A stretch of DNA of 64,000 bases from Winogradskyella marincola (GTDB lineage Bacteria > Bacteroidota > Bacteroidia > Flavobacteriales > Flavobacteriaceae), in NCBI RefSeq assembly GCF_029624125.1, contig NZ_JARSBN010000001.1, positions 637,901 through 701,900 on the forward strand, in the 5' to 3' direction. Below the pieces are notes generated by a model. The model was given only the letters and a program-made list of their open reading frames with translations. It was not told the DNA's origin and searched no databases. Made by a program: the position numbers and the translations under genes. Within the stretch, counting starts at the first letter, position 1. Every line of letters starts with the position of its first letter. This document shows, in pieces, positions 15,668-25,104 of the stretch.

Positions 15668-18600
15668 CTATAATTTAACACCAACTACTTCAAACTTATC
15701 AAGATTTTGAGAAATTTCAATTACTTCATCTTTAGTACTTGACAATACAATTTTCTTTATTGTTTCATCAAACATACCTACTTTTCTTGTTTCTTCTATT
15801 AGATTAAATGATTTTATAGACATTCCTTTTTTCTTATAACCGCTATCTTCAATTTGTGGGTGAAATGATAAAATGATTTGATTTTTTAATTCTTCTGTAG
15901 ATGGTAATGATGAATCAAATAGCAACCACTTATTTTTAAATTCTTCACCTAAAGAATCGTTTTTAACCATTGTTGCAAAAACAGTATCTGGATATTTTGA
16001 TTTATCTACTTTTAGCCATTTTAATACTTTAGGTGATTTGTGTTGAATGAAATTAGAATAGGCTTGTTTTGCTTCGTATGCTGGTACGTATTCAATAAAC
16101 TTTAATTCTTCAGGTACTTCTTCATCGACAATTACTTCTGATTTTGTTTGAAGTTGCTTAAAGTATTCTTCTGCTTCAATTCTGAAATCATCGAATGATT
16201 TAGTAAAGTCTTTTAACTTTTTCATTTGAACTTCAAAAACAACCATACCAACATAACTGTCTACTTTACCAATACCTTCAACATTATTTAATTCAAGTAA
16301 CAGTCTATTCTTTTTCACATTAGAGAACGCTTCACCTTTAATTTCTATAACATATATTATTTTATTATAGAAAAATATGAAGTCTGGAAAATACTTATGT
16401 GTACCGTATTTGAAATGAATATTTCTTTCGTTACGTAACCAAAAAGGTTCTTTTTTGTCTGGTTCTTGTTCTATAAGATAATTAACATAATCTGCTAATT
16501 GCTTTTCTGGATAGGAATCAAATTTATCATAATCATAAATTGAGTTTTCATATCCATAGAAATAGTAACCATTTTTTATAAGTGCTATTAACTCGTCTTT
16601 ATCTTGAATAGCTCTTGAGTTGTTTTGTTTATCCTTTGTACGAATTTTAATTTTTTCAGTTTTAAACTCATTTTGTAACCACCAAGAATTAGACTCTGAA
16701 TCTAAAGTATCAAAATCAAGCTCGAAATATTCATTTTCAACATAATGAATATAGAAATAGGTAAAATAATCTTTAAATCTATTATGTGCTAATTTTTCAT
16801 CTACCTCATCCAAATTATAATAGTATAAACCTATATCATTTAACAGCTTACCATACTCTTGAAAAATTTTATAAGTTTTTGGAATGTCTGGTATAGGTTT
16901 TAAATCTTTTAAAACCCTACCGTAAACTTCTTTCATATCTTTTTCAGATATTTCTAATTTTTCATAATTCCAATCTTGATCTTCACCCAGCTTATGAAAT
17001 GTATCTGCATCAGTAAATAAATCAACTTCTGTAAAGAAACTGTTTGGGGTGTACTTTAGAAAGCTTTTTTTGGATTCTTCAAAATCTCTATTAAAAGAAT
17101 TTGAGGTTAAAAAATCAGTAGTAATTTTATCATAATTAGTAATAACCTCTTGAATATTTGCACCTTCTTTTCTCTTAAAATCAATAGTGATTTTTGGTAT
17201 TTGAATGCCCTTTAATTTTTCTTCTTTTACTGGGTTTTCAATTACTTCTTCTGCACCTCTTTCCATAGCAAAAGTTTTATCGTTAAGACCAAACTCTTGT
17301 TGAATTTGCATAACGACCTCTTCAAAAGAAGCACCCTTATCACAAACTATATGTAACTTCTCTGTATGTGTTAAAAGGTCGTTATCCTCCACCTCATCAT
17401 ATTCTCTTTGCAGTTTATTTAATCTAACACCTCTACCAACTATTTGTTTTACAGATGTTTTAAATTCAGAAGGTGTATCATTAATAATTACCATAGAGTA
17501 AATATTAGGCATATCAATACCTTCATTTAGCATATCTATAAATATTACTATTTCAACATCATTTTTCTGAATATCATCAAATTGTTTATGTACAAGCTTA
17601 TCTGCTTTAGAATGTAATAATATTGAAGTTTTAGCAACCCTTTCAATCTCTTTCTGTAATAGATTAATGTCTGATTTAAAATCATCTTGAAACATTTCTA
17701 AAATTAGATTAGTTGTTTCAGTATCTTCTACTTTGGCTTTTTCAAGAATGATTTCTAATGATTCAGTATCTGATGCTAATTCATTTTTTATGTAATCTTC
17801 AACCTTTTCTGAAAATGCAATTTCATTTTTAACTTTTACAAAACCTATTGGTTTTAAATCTCTACATTTTACATCACTATTTATTGCCTTCTTCTTAACA
17901 AGATGAACTAAAAAGAATGTTTGAAGTTTATACTTTTCTATATCTGAAAGTGATGTTTTTTTTCCTTTTGATGGTTTATCATCTCCTGGTAATGCTAATA
18001 CTCTTACTTTTTTACCATACTTATCTTCTAAAAACCTTTTAATATCATATTTGTAAACGATTGTTTGGTTTTTCTTTTTCTCATTTCGTTCTTTCTCAAC
18101 TGCTGTTGCTGTATATTCAATTACCGCTAATGGATGAAAGGCATTAATTACTTGTTTAGCTTTTCTACTTTGAGCGTGGTGTGCTTCATCTGATATAATT
18201 GCTAAATCATTTTGTGCTAAATAATCTAATAGACTAATTGTATTACCATCTTTATCTTTCCACTCTGAACCTTCCCATTCTTTTTTAGTTTGTGTAGCAT
18301 TAGTCCCAAACTTATCAATGTTAAATATGAAAATATTTGCATCTGTGTCAGTTGCAAAAAGGTCTTTTGTGTCTTTATAATTATCACCTGTAATTAAATT
18401 GAATTTAAAAGGTACTTCATCATCCCATACTGTTTCTGCTGTACCTTTTGTAAAATTCTTTATCGTCTTTTTATATATTTCTGTTGAGGATGGTGTTATT
18501 ATTAAAAAATTCTTGACGTTATGATACTTATTAAGATAATAAGTTGTTGCCCCCATTAACATAGTTTTACCAGAACCGGTTGCCATTTCAAAACCAATAA

Positions 18601-18940
18601 ATGGTGCTAACTTACCTGTTTCTTTATCTACTTTTTCTAATAATGGTTTTATATGCAAATATCCATTTTGACGTAATAGATTCTTTCTTACATTTTCAGG
18701 TGACCTACAAACATCTAAAGCTTGTGTGTAAATAGCGTGTAATGTATATATTGCTTCCTTTTGGTAATATCTAAAAGGATATTTAGTTACGCCTTGTGCA
18801 ATGTTTTTAAGAAATACAACATCATCTGAAACATTACCAAATAAATCTCCTGCATCTGGATCTACACGATTTTGAATTTCTTGTAATTTTTTTTGAAGTA
18901 CCTTTTGGTACTCTTGATAGTATGGTTTTATAGTAGGCAT
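15668..18940 (-). CDS. type III restriction enzyme, Res subunit (SF2 helicase-nuclease)
   Basis: The 1090-residue protein is the ATP-dependent restriction subunit. It has an SF2 core with Walker A ATGSGKT (about 120), motif II DEAHH (about 250), motif III EYTATA (about 275) and motif VI IVGRGVRLNK. The C-terminal PD-(D/E)xK nuclease reads YFPDFIFFY (about 852) and VIEIKGEA (about 865). In type III systems Res acts in complex with Mod: it senses two unmethylated sites and cleaves DNA 25-27 bp from one. It follows mod after three bases on the same transcript. All expected catalytic residues are present, so the enzyme looks intact. Recognition is set by Mod, not by this subunit. Confidence 0.92.
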   Translation of the reverse strand: MPTIKPYYQEYQKVLQKKLQEIQNRVDPDAGDLFGNVSDDVVFLKNIAQGVTKYPFRYYQKEAIYTLHAIYTQALDVCRSPENVRKNLLRQNGYLHIKPLLEKVDKETGKLAPFIGFEMATGSGKTMLMGATTYYLNKYHNVKNFLIITPSSTEIYKKTIKNFTKGTAETVWDDEVPFKFNLITGDNYKDTKDLFATDTDANIFIFNIDKFGTNATQTKKEWEGSEWKDKDGNTISLLDYLAQNDLAIISDEAHHAQSRKAKQVINAFHPLAVIEYTATAVEKERNEKKKNQTIVYKYDIKRFLEDKYGKKVRVLALPGDDKPSKGKKTSLSDIEKYKLQTFFLVHLVKKKAINSDVKCRDLKPIGFVKVKNEIAFSEKVEDYIKNELASDTESLEIILEKAKVEDTETTNLILEMFQDDFKSDINLLQKEIERVAKTSILLHSKADKLVHKQFDDIQKNDVEIVIFIDMLNEGIDMPNIYSMVIINDTPSEFKTSVKQIVGRGVRLNKLQREYDEVEDNDLLTHTEKLHIVCDKGASFEEVVMQIQQEFGLNDKTFAMERGAEEVIENPVKEEKLKGIQIPKITIDFKRKEGANIQEVITNYDKITTDFLTSNSFNRDFEESKKSFLKYTPNSFFTEVDLFTDADTFHKLGEDQDWNYEKLEISEKDMKEVYGRVLKDLKPIPDIPKTYKIFQEYGKLLNDIGLYYYNLDEVDEKLAHNRFKDYFTYFYIHYVENEYFELDFDTLDSESNSWWLQNEFKTEKIKIRTKDKQNNSRAIQDKDELIALIKNGYYFYGYENSIYDYDKFDSYPEKQLADYVNYLIEQEPDKKEPFWLRNERNIHFKYGTHKYFPDFIFFYNKIIYVIEIKGEAFSNVKKNRLLLELNNVEGIGKVDSYVGMVVFEVQMKKLKDFTKSFDDFRIEAEEYFKQLQTKSEVIVDEEVPEELKFIEYVPAYEAKQAYSNFIQHKSPKVLKWLKVDKSKYPDTVFATMVKNDSLGEEFKNKWLLFDSSLPSTEELKNQIILSFHPQIEDSGYKKKGMSIKSFNLIEETRKVGMFDETIKKIVLSSTKDEVIEISQNLDKFEVVGVKL

Positions 18941-18943
18941 AGT

Positions 18944-20755
18944 TTATCTTTCTAATTCTGAAAAAATAGCGTTAGGTACTTTTATGATGTCTAAATCTTC
19001 TGGAATAGTATCTTGAGCCAAGTCTATACCTTTATTGGTATAAATAACTAATGATTGAAAATCTTCTTGATTTTTAAGAGTATTGTATATTGTTTTTACA
19101 TCCTCATTAGAAATCACAGCTTCTTTATCATTTGGTGACATAAGGGTTGCGATACCATACACACTTTTACCTGATGAGCCGATTAGTTTACCCACTGTAG
19201 GTTGGTTTTGTTTATCTGGAAATATTTGAGCAGGAAATACGTTAATATCTTGCACTACAAAATCATAAGAAAGCAATAAAGATTCTTGAATAAACTGTTT
19301 ACCTAATTGCCAATTAAACTCACCCTTGCCAGTTTCTTTATCTACATTAATAATAGATTCTCCTAAATGATAATATTTAAAAGAACCACCACCTTGCCAA
19401 TTTACGCTTTCTGTAATGCCAATTTTATCAGTACCGTTAATTACACCTTTCATTCTTGAAATAATGTGAGTGTCTGCGTGGTTACCAATTTCTACACCTA
19501 TCCATTTTCTATTCATTTTGTGAGCAACCGCGAAAGTAGTACCGCTACCACCAAAACAATCAAACACTAAATCTCCTTCATTAGTTGCTAAATGAATTAT
19601 TCTTTGCATTAATTTTTCTGGTTTTGGTGTATCAAAAACATCATCTTCATTAAGCTCTTTAACTTCCTTTTTAGCATCTTGATTATGACCAACCTCACCA
19701 TAAAGCCATATTGTTAATGGTGTAATACCTGATTTAACATCCTTTAAAAAACGTTTTAGCCTTGGAACACCGTCACCATTTTTTCCAAACCATAACCTAT
19801 TATCGTCCAAGAGTTCTTTATACTTATATTCTGGCACACGCCAACTTGTACCTGCTGGTGGATTACAAACCCTACCACTGGGTGTAGTAATTGTATAAAC
19901 ACCTGATTTTTGCACATCTTTTCTTAATAAGTCACCTGAAGTCCATTTACCTCTTGGGTCATCATCTAAATTTTTATATCTACTATCCATTTCATCGGTA
20001 CGAGGAAGTAAATTAGGTCTCCAATTTTCTTTATCTTTAGCATACACTAAAATATGGTCGTGCATATCTGAAAACCATTTTGCATCATTTTGAGGTGAAA
20101 ATTTTTTCTGCCAAATTATGTTAGAAACAAAATTATCTCTACCAAATACATCATCGCAAAGCACTTTCAAATAATGGCTTTCATCATCATCAATAGTTAT
20201 CCAAATACTACCATCTTCGCTTAATAATTGTTTTAAAACATTTAACCTATCACGCATTAATGTTAACCATTCAGAATGCATAAGATTGTCATCGTATTGT
20301 TCAAAAGCAGAACCTGTATTATAAGGTGGGTCTATGAAAATACATTTGATTTTTTCATTATCTGGTAATTTATCAAAATGCTTTTTCAAAGTATTAAGCA
20401 CTAAAAGATTATCTCCTTTAATTAGCATATTATCGGTGTCCAAAACATCCTCTTCTTTTTCTACCTCTTTGATTGAAAAACCTTTTTCTTGTTCAACAGC
20501 TTTAAACCCCTTTTGAAACACTAAAGGTCTTGCCTCCTTAACGCGAATGTCGTCACGATTTACCCAATATGGCGTATTGCCTTTTCCATCATCCTTATTT
20601 AAGTCATAGAATAATGCTTCATCTTTATTTATCCAATTGATAAGAGGTGCTGGAATATCTGATTCTGATTTAATGCTTGATTCATCAAGATTAACAATTG
20701 CTTTTTGTTTGTTAAACCAATCAAGTGTTAATGAGCCTTTATATTTTTTTGCCAT
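18944..20755 (-). CDS. type III DNA methyltransferase, Mod subunit
   Basis: A 603-residue amino-methyltransferase with the beta-class order: catalytic motif IV IDPPYNTGSAFEQYDDN (141-157) before the SAM-binding motif I FDCFGGSGTT (about 398). The segment between them (about 190-390) is the target-recognition domain and determines the site. DPPY is typical of N6-adenine methylation. The C-terminal part (about 440-603) is usual for Mod and contacts Res. It begins four bases after the UvrD-like gene stop and ends three bases before res, so the three genes form one operon. The sequence looks complete; no simple repeat tract that would suggest phase variation is seen. Confidence 0.93.
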   Translation of the reverse strand: MAKKYKGSLTLDWFNKQKAIVNLDESSIKSESDIPAPLINWINKDEALFYDLNKDDGKGNTPYWVNRDDIRVKEARPLVFQKGFKAVEQEKGFSIKEVEKEEDVLDTDNMLIKGDNLLVLNTLKKHFDKLPDNEKIKCIFIDPPYNTGSAFEQYDDNLMHSEWLTLMRDRLNVLKQLLSEDGSIWITIDDDESHYLKVLCDDVFGRDNFVSNIIWQKKFSPQNDAKWFSDMHDHILVYAKDKENWRPNLLPRTDEMDSRYKNLDDDPRGKWTSGDLLRKDVQKSGVYTITTPSGRVCNPPAGTSWRVPEYKYKELLDDNRLWFGKNGDGVPRLKRFLKDVKSGITPLTIWLYGEVGHNQDAKKEVKELNEDDVFDTPKPEKLMQRIIHLATNEGDLVFDCFGGSGTTFAVAHKMNRKWIGVEIGNHADTHIISRMKGVINGTDKIGITESVNWQGGGSFKYYHLGESIINVDKETGKGEFNWQLGKQFIQESLLLSYDFVVQDINVFPAQIFPDKQNQPTVGKLIGSSGKSVYGIATLMSPNDKEAVISNEDVKTIYNTLKNQEDFQSLVIYTNKGIDLAQDTIPEDLDIIKVPNAIFSELER

Positions 20756-20759
20756 TTTA

Positions 20760-23501
20760 TTATGCTTTTATACCTGAACATAATTGCCTCTGCCAACACG
20801 TATTGCAAGTTGTGGGTGGGCAAGATTTCTGTAATTTATTATCTCGTATATCATTAGCAGAAGTAATGATACGCTCTTTTATTTCGTCAATTTTTGAGTT
20901 ATCTAAACGCTGTGTATGTTTAGAGTTTTTGTCTTCATCTAAATTAAATATCTGAAGTCTATCTGCTGTTTTACCTGTTAATTCTTTGTAACCAAGCGCA
21001 TACATAGATAATTGCTCCATTGTAATATCCTGGTCTTGTGATTCTTTTTTACTTTTAAAATCAATTATGGTGGTACTTTCATTACCATCTAAATCAATTT
21101 TCTTAATTAAATCCATTCTACCATTAACCATAATGCCATCACCTAAATCAATTTGAATTTCTTGTTCAGCATATTCAATATTGTCAAATTCTTTATGGTT
21201 TTCTTCCAAGTATGCTGTAGCAACATTATTAGTTGTTTGCTTAATATTTTCTAACACAATATTAGTAGCATAAGGAATGTGTACGTGGCTTTCTACTAAT
21301 TCATCAATATTGATGTTAGCTACATCTTCACCATTTAAATGTCTACGATGCATTTCCATTAGTACATTATGAATTGAATTACCATATCCCATACGTTCAG
21401 TAATAGGTGATACAAAACCATATAAACTAATTAGTTTAAAACGATAAGGGCAATCAAAGAATGCTTTTAATACAGAAAAGTTTAATTGAATTGCACCAGC
21501 TTCTTTTTTAGGTGTTGGTGTTAGATTCTCTAAATGTGAATAATTTGGATTTTTATCTGAAATGATATATTCTGAATTACTAATTTCTTTTGCAAAAGGT
21601 GACTCTTTTTGATACAGTCTATTCTCTTTACTACGTGTAATGAAAAGGTACTTTTGCGAACGGGTTATAGCCACATAAAATAAACGTCTTTCAGCTTCTT
21701 CACTAACTTCTAATCTATGTTGGTCTTTAATCCATTCTCTTTCTATAAAGTGCCAAATTTGTTTACCTCCTGGTCTTTTAATTGGTAAATAATTTTTATT
21801 TAAACCAGGAATAAAAACAATAGGAAACTCCAATCCTTTTGATTGGTATACAGTCATTATCTGAACTGCATTTGGTGTCTTGTAACTATTGTTTAACCAA
21901 CCTTCTGGATAATATCCATCTGCAGAATAGTTTAAAAAATTCAAAAACCCTTTTAATTTATATATAGGCTTGTCTTTAAAATGAATTGTAGCATAATCAT
22001 TGATAATTTGAGAAAACATACCCAAATTGTAATATATAACTTCGTTAATATCATTACCGACAACTCCTTGATGTTCTTCATCTGCAAAAACCTCTTCTGA
22101 TAATTTTGCTTTTTCAATAAACATCCAAAATATTTCCTGAATATTAAACGTACTGAAGTACATTTTAGGATTAGGTTTCTTTTTACTTATAGCTTCAATT
22201 GCAGCATCTAAATCTTCACTTTTAATATTTTTTGAAACAGCTTCCCAATATGCTTTTAGTGTATCTTCTTCAATATCATTATTTAGATATTGATATATAG
22301 CTTTAGATGCTTTAATTTCAGGTCTTTCAAAAAGATTATTTACACCGCTTACTACAAAAGGAATATTGTGTTCTGCCAACATTTCCATTATAGAAGTTGC
22401 CTTTTTCCAAGTTCTTAATAATATTGCACAATCAGAATAGTCTAAACCTCTTTTTGCACCGCCATTTCTATCTTGAAATTCTTTACCTCTTAATTTTTGA
22501 ATAGTTTCTGCTATAAATTGATTTTCACTTTCAACATTTTCATATTGATTATAAATAATATCACCATCTCTAAAACGTTGATGACCTTTAGCATTCATTA
22601 TTTTAGGTAAGCGTTTTGTGTTATTAGTAATACATTTTAGAGCAGAGTCGATAATACCTTTGGAAGACCTAAAGTTATCTTCTAATTTGATATAAGAAAC
22701 ATCTTTGTAACGTTCTTTAAAATGTTGAATATATTTTACATCTGATAAACGCCATTCATATAGTGTTTGGTCATCATCACCAACTACGCATATATTACAA
22801 TTTGATTTAGATAACTGTTCAATTAAGTTTTCTTGGACTGGGTTCACATCCTGATATTCATCAACTACCAAATATTTAAGATTACCTAATATATTATCTT
22901 GAAAGGCTTTATTAGATTTAAGGTTCTTTATAACCTCTGTCATAATCATTGTAAAGTCAAAATAGGAATGATTATGTAAAGTTTCTTCGTAACTCTTAAC
23001 CGCATCTTTCCATTCTTCAGGTAACTCAACACCTTCATTTAATTCTGCTTCTCTAAACAAAGACATAATAGCAAGAAAACGACCTGTATCTTTATACCTA
23101 TCCATCCCTACAGAAGCCATTCCTATAAAATTATAGTACTTATCTACAAATAGCTTTTGTTTAATATCATCTAATATGGAATACCTTTGATACTTGAATA
23201 TGTTATCCTGGATTGCTTGTAAACACCAAGAGTGAATAGTGCCAATATACATATCAGCAAGACCTTTGATATCACCCAGTTGTTCCCTACATAATTTTAA
23301 AACTCTTGTTTTAAGTTCTGCAGCAGCTTTTTCTGTATAAGTAAAAGCAATAATATTTATAGGTTCAACATCTTCTTGTTTTAAGATTTCTACTAACCTT
23401 TGACTAATAACTTGTGTTTTACCTGCACCTGCACAAGCAATGATTTGTAGGTTATCTTTGATAGTATTTATAGCAGAATGTTGCTCTTTGGTATATTGCA
23501 T
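20760..23501 (-). CDS. UvrD-like helicase fused to AddB-type Fe-S nuclease
   Basis: The 913-residue protein has an SF1A helicase: Walker A AGAGKT (24-29), DEYQD (214-218), VVGDDDQTLYEWR, EDNFRSS and VAITRSQKYLFITRS. A C-terminal PD-(D/E)xK nuclease domain contains IIDFKSK (about 814-820). Four Cys are placed as in AddB-like iron-sulfur nucleases: FFDCPYRFKL (about 684), then C-x2-C-x5-C at 899, 902 and 908. It is therefore a combined helicase-nuclease that should process DNA ends. It is the first gene of the operon with mod and res (four-base gap), an unusual partner for a type III RM pair. It might degrade DNA cut by Res; alternatively it is a separate defence or repair enzyme sharing the promoter. 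Confidence 0.9.
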   Translation of the reverse strand: MQYTKEQHSAINTIKDNLQIIACAGAGKTQVISQRLVEILKQEDVEPINIIAFTYTEKAAAELKTRVLKLCREQLGDIKGLADMYIGTIHSWCLQAIQDNIFKYQRYSILDDIKQKLFVDKYYNFIGMASVGMDRYKDTGRFLAIMSLFREAELNEGVELPEEWKDAVKSYEETLHNHSYFDFTMIMTEVIKNLKSNKAFQDNILGNLKYLVVDEYQDVNPVQENLIEQLSKSNCNICVVGDDDQTLYEWRLSDVKYIQHFKERYKDVSYIKLEDNFRSSKGIIDSALKCITNNTKRLPKIMNAKGHQRFRDGDIIYNQYENVESENQFIAETIQKLRGKEFQDRNGGAKRGLDYSDCAILLRTWKKATSIMEMLAEHNIPFVVSGVNNLFERPEIKASKAIYQYLNNDIEEDTLKAYWEAVSKNIKSEDLDAAIEAISKKKPNPKMYFSTFNIQEIFWMFIEKAKLSEEVFADEEHQGVVGNDINEVIYYNLGMFSQIINDYATIHFKDKPIYKLKGFLNFLNYSADGYYPEGWLNNSYKTPNAVQIMTVYQSKGLEFPIVFIPGLNKNYLPIKRPGGKQIWHFIEREWIKDQHRLEVSEEAERRLFYVAITRSQKYLFITRSKENRLYQKESPFAKEISNSEYIISDKNPNYSHLENLTPTPKKEAGAIQLNFSVLKAFFDCPYRFKLISLYGFVSPITERMGYGNSIHNVLMEMHRRHLNGEDVANINIDELVESHVHIPYATNIVLENIKQTTNNVATAYLEENHKEFDNIEYAEQEIQIDLGDGIMVNGRMDLIKKIDLDGNESTTIIDFKSKKESQDQDITMEQLSMYALGYKELTGKTADRLQIFNLDEDKNSKHTQRLDNSKIDEIKERIITSANDIRDNKLQKSCPPTTCNTCWQRQLCSGIKA

Positions 23502-23683
23502 TTAGTTGATTGATTCAATTTTTAGAAAAACATAAAAATATAAATATATATTGGTTAAATAATAAGGTTTTCCTCATAATCTAATTAGCGTTTATCAAAA
23601 CACTATAGGTATCATATTATTACTCTTTTTTTTATATTACTTATTGATATATATATAATGTTATTCTTGTATTATATATCTAC

Positions 23684-24406
23684 TTATAATGTTTCTATTT
23701 TTTTCCTTCTTTTAAAGTATAATTCGGTGTAAATCTTATCAATTTGCTGAATATAGTAGTCTTCATTTAAAAATACTATATTTTGACTTTCGTCTCGGTA
23801 CTGATTCCCTTTTTTGGCTGCATAAACTTGATTTTTTTGAAGTTTAAAGTATTGCTTTTTCACCTCAATAAGACCCTGCTCTTCTGCTGCTTGTTTTAAC
23901 CTTACCGCTTTATTAATTGTGATTCCGAAAAAATTACGAATACTTAATACAGAAACTTCTGCATATTTTTTAATATCACAGGAAAACGCTGTAGACTTAT
24001 CGGCGCTTCTACTTTTTAGCACGTTGCTACCGCGTTTAAAATATTTCCTGCAATATGTTTTATAGGGTTGTGTATATATAATTGCACCTAATGTTGCTCT
24101 TATATGAAATATATCTTTAGCTGTAAATGGAAAAGCTTTTCTTGACACCCAATTGTAATGTTTTCTTATTTTATCTAATGAAGACAACCTATAGAATTGA
24201 TAATCTTCATCATAAATTAACCATTGTAATTCTTTAAGCTTATTGAAATTAGATTTTACCGTTTTTGTTGTTTTGTATAGCGTAATACTTGCGCAGTCAA
24301 TATCGCAAGAATTCCAACTTATTTTACCCGATGGATAGTACAATTTTAGATAAACAAACAACCTAAAAAGGTTTTCTTTATTGTTTTGCACTACCCAATT
24401 ACACAT
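23684..24406 (-). CDS. winged-helix-like island protein, unknown
   Basis: A 240-residue basic protein with alternating helices and aromatic residues. A middle segment (ISWNSCDIDCASITLYKTTK, about 29-48) and a later one (SIRNFFGITINKAVRLKQAA, about 156-175) both look like helix-turn-helix or winged-helix parts, and the C-terminus is Lys/Arg-rich (ELYFKRRKKIETL). It may bind DNA in replication, excision or regulation of the island. I do not recognise a named family. It stands at the junction between the recombination module and the restriction cargo, with 182 AT-rich bases and no gene between it and the helicase. Confidence 0.65.
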   Translation of the reverse strand: MCNWVVQNNKENLFRLFVYLKLYYPSGKISWNSCDIDCASITLYKTTKTVKSNFNKLKELQWLIYDEDYQFYRLSSLDKIRKHYNWVSRKAFPFTAKDIFHIRATLGAIIYTQPYKTYCRKYFKRGSNVLKSRSADKSTAFSCDIKKYAEVSVLSIRNFFGITINKAVRLKQAAEEQGLIEVKKQYFKLQKNQVYAAKKGNQYRDESQNIVFLNEDYYIQQIDKIYTELYFKRRKKIETL

Positions 24407-24438
24407 TTGTAAAGGGATATTAACTTTTGGTGAGCTTA

Positions 24439-24723
24439 TTATTTTTTTTTACTCGGATAGTAATTCGCATCAATTACATTATAAATATCTGAAAGCTTAT
24501 AAAAAATCTTTGATTTTACTTGTAAGTAAGGCAAAATTCCATCGGTACGCCAAGTACTAGCCGTTTTGGCGGTAATTTTAAATAATTGCATTATATCGGC
24601 ATTATCTAAAATTGTGTACTCTGGCGATTGTATATTATTAATTTTCTGTTGCTTTATTAAATAATCTAACCTGTCATTTATCTTTTTAAGACTATCGTTT
24701 ATTGGGTGTTTGAATGTAGACAT
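24439..24723 (-). CDS. helix-turn-helix protein (excisionase/MerR-like)
   Basis: A 94-residue protein. The segment DNADIMQLFKITAKTASTWR, followed by TDGILPYLQVKSKIFYKLSD (about 41-80), is a winged HTH of the type found in excisionases: a recognition helix, then the short hairpin wing. A short coiled coil (about 8-27) precedes it and suggests dimerisation. It begins six bases after the stop of the next HTH gene upstream, with which it forms a pair. Such pairs next to an integrase usually control excision or the transcription of the element; the precise role is inferred. Confidence 0.8.
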   Translation of the reverse strand: MSTFKHPINDSLKKINDRLDYLIKQQKINNIQSPEYTILDNADIMQLFKITAKTASTWRTDGILPYLQVKSKIFYKLSDIYNVIDANYYPSKKK

Positions 24724-24729
24724 AATTAA

Positions 24730-25023
24730 TTATTTTTTAGAGTTAATACTAATTAATGCTTCGTCTAATTCGGTGCGTTTATACCTGATTAGGTTTCCTA
24801 ATCGATACGGTTTTAAAACGCCTTTTTTATTCCAATCTGATAAGGTTACTAAAGATACTTTTAGAATTTTTGCAGCTTCTTTTCGAGTGATGTATTCAGC
24901 AGGTTTTACAGGTTGAAAATGTTGAACTAAAGTTTTTAGCTCTGTTCTTACATCGTTTAAAATGTTTTCTTTTAATTCGTTTGGCGTGATACCAAACACT
25001 TGTGTTACTTTACTTTGTTCCAT
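24730..25023 (-). CDS. excisionase-family helix-turn-helix protein
   Basis: A 97-residue protein with the typical excisionase HTH: EYITRKEAAKILKVSLVTLS (about 43-62), then WNKKGVLKPYRLGNLIRYKR (63-82), where the last part is the wing that contacts the minor groove. The N-terminal 40 residues are helical. It is upstream of the second HTH gene and downstream of the RteC-like gene, all in one direction with the integrase. Likely a recombination directionality factor or a local regulator. Confidence 0.82.
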   Translation of the reverse strand: MEQSKVTQVFGITPNELKENILNDVRTELKTLVQHFQPVKPAEYITRKEAAKILKVSLVTLSDWNKKGVLKPYRLGNLIRYKRTELDEALISINSKK

Positions 25024-25104
25024 CGTATTGTGATTTATTATTTGATGGTGTAAAATTAAGTAAGGTGCACTTTGATAAACGTACCAGAAGGTACTCGAAC
25101 GGTT

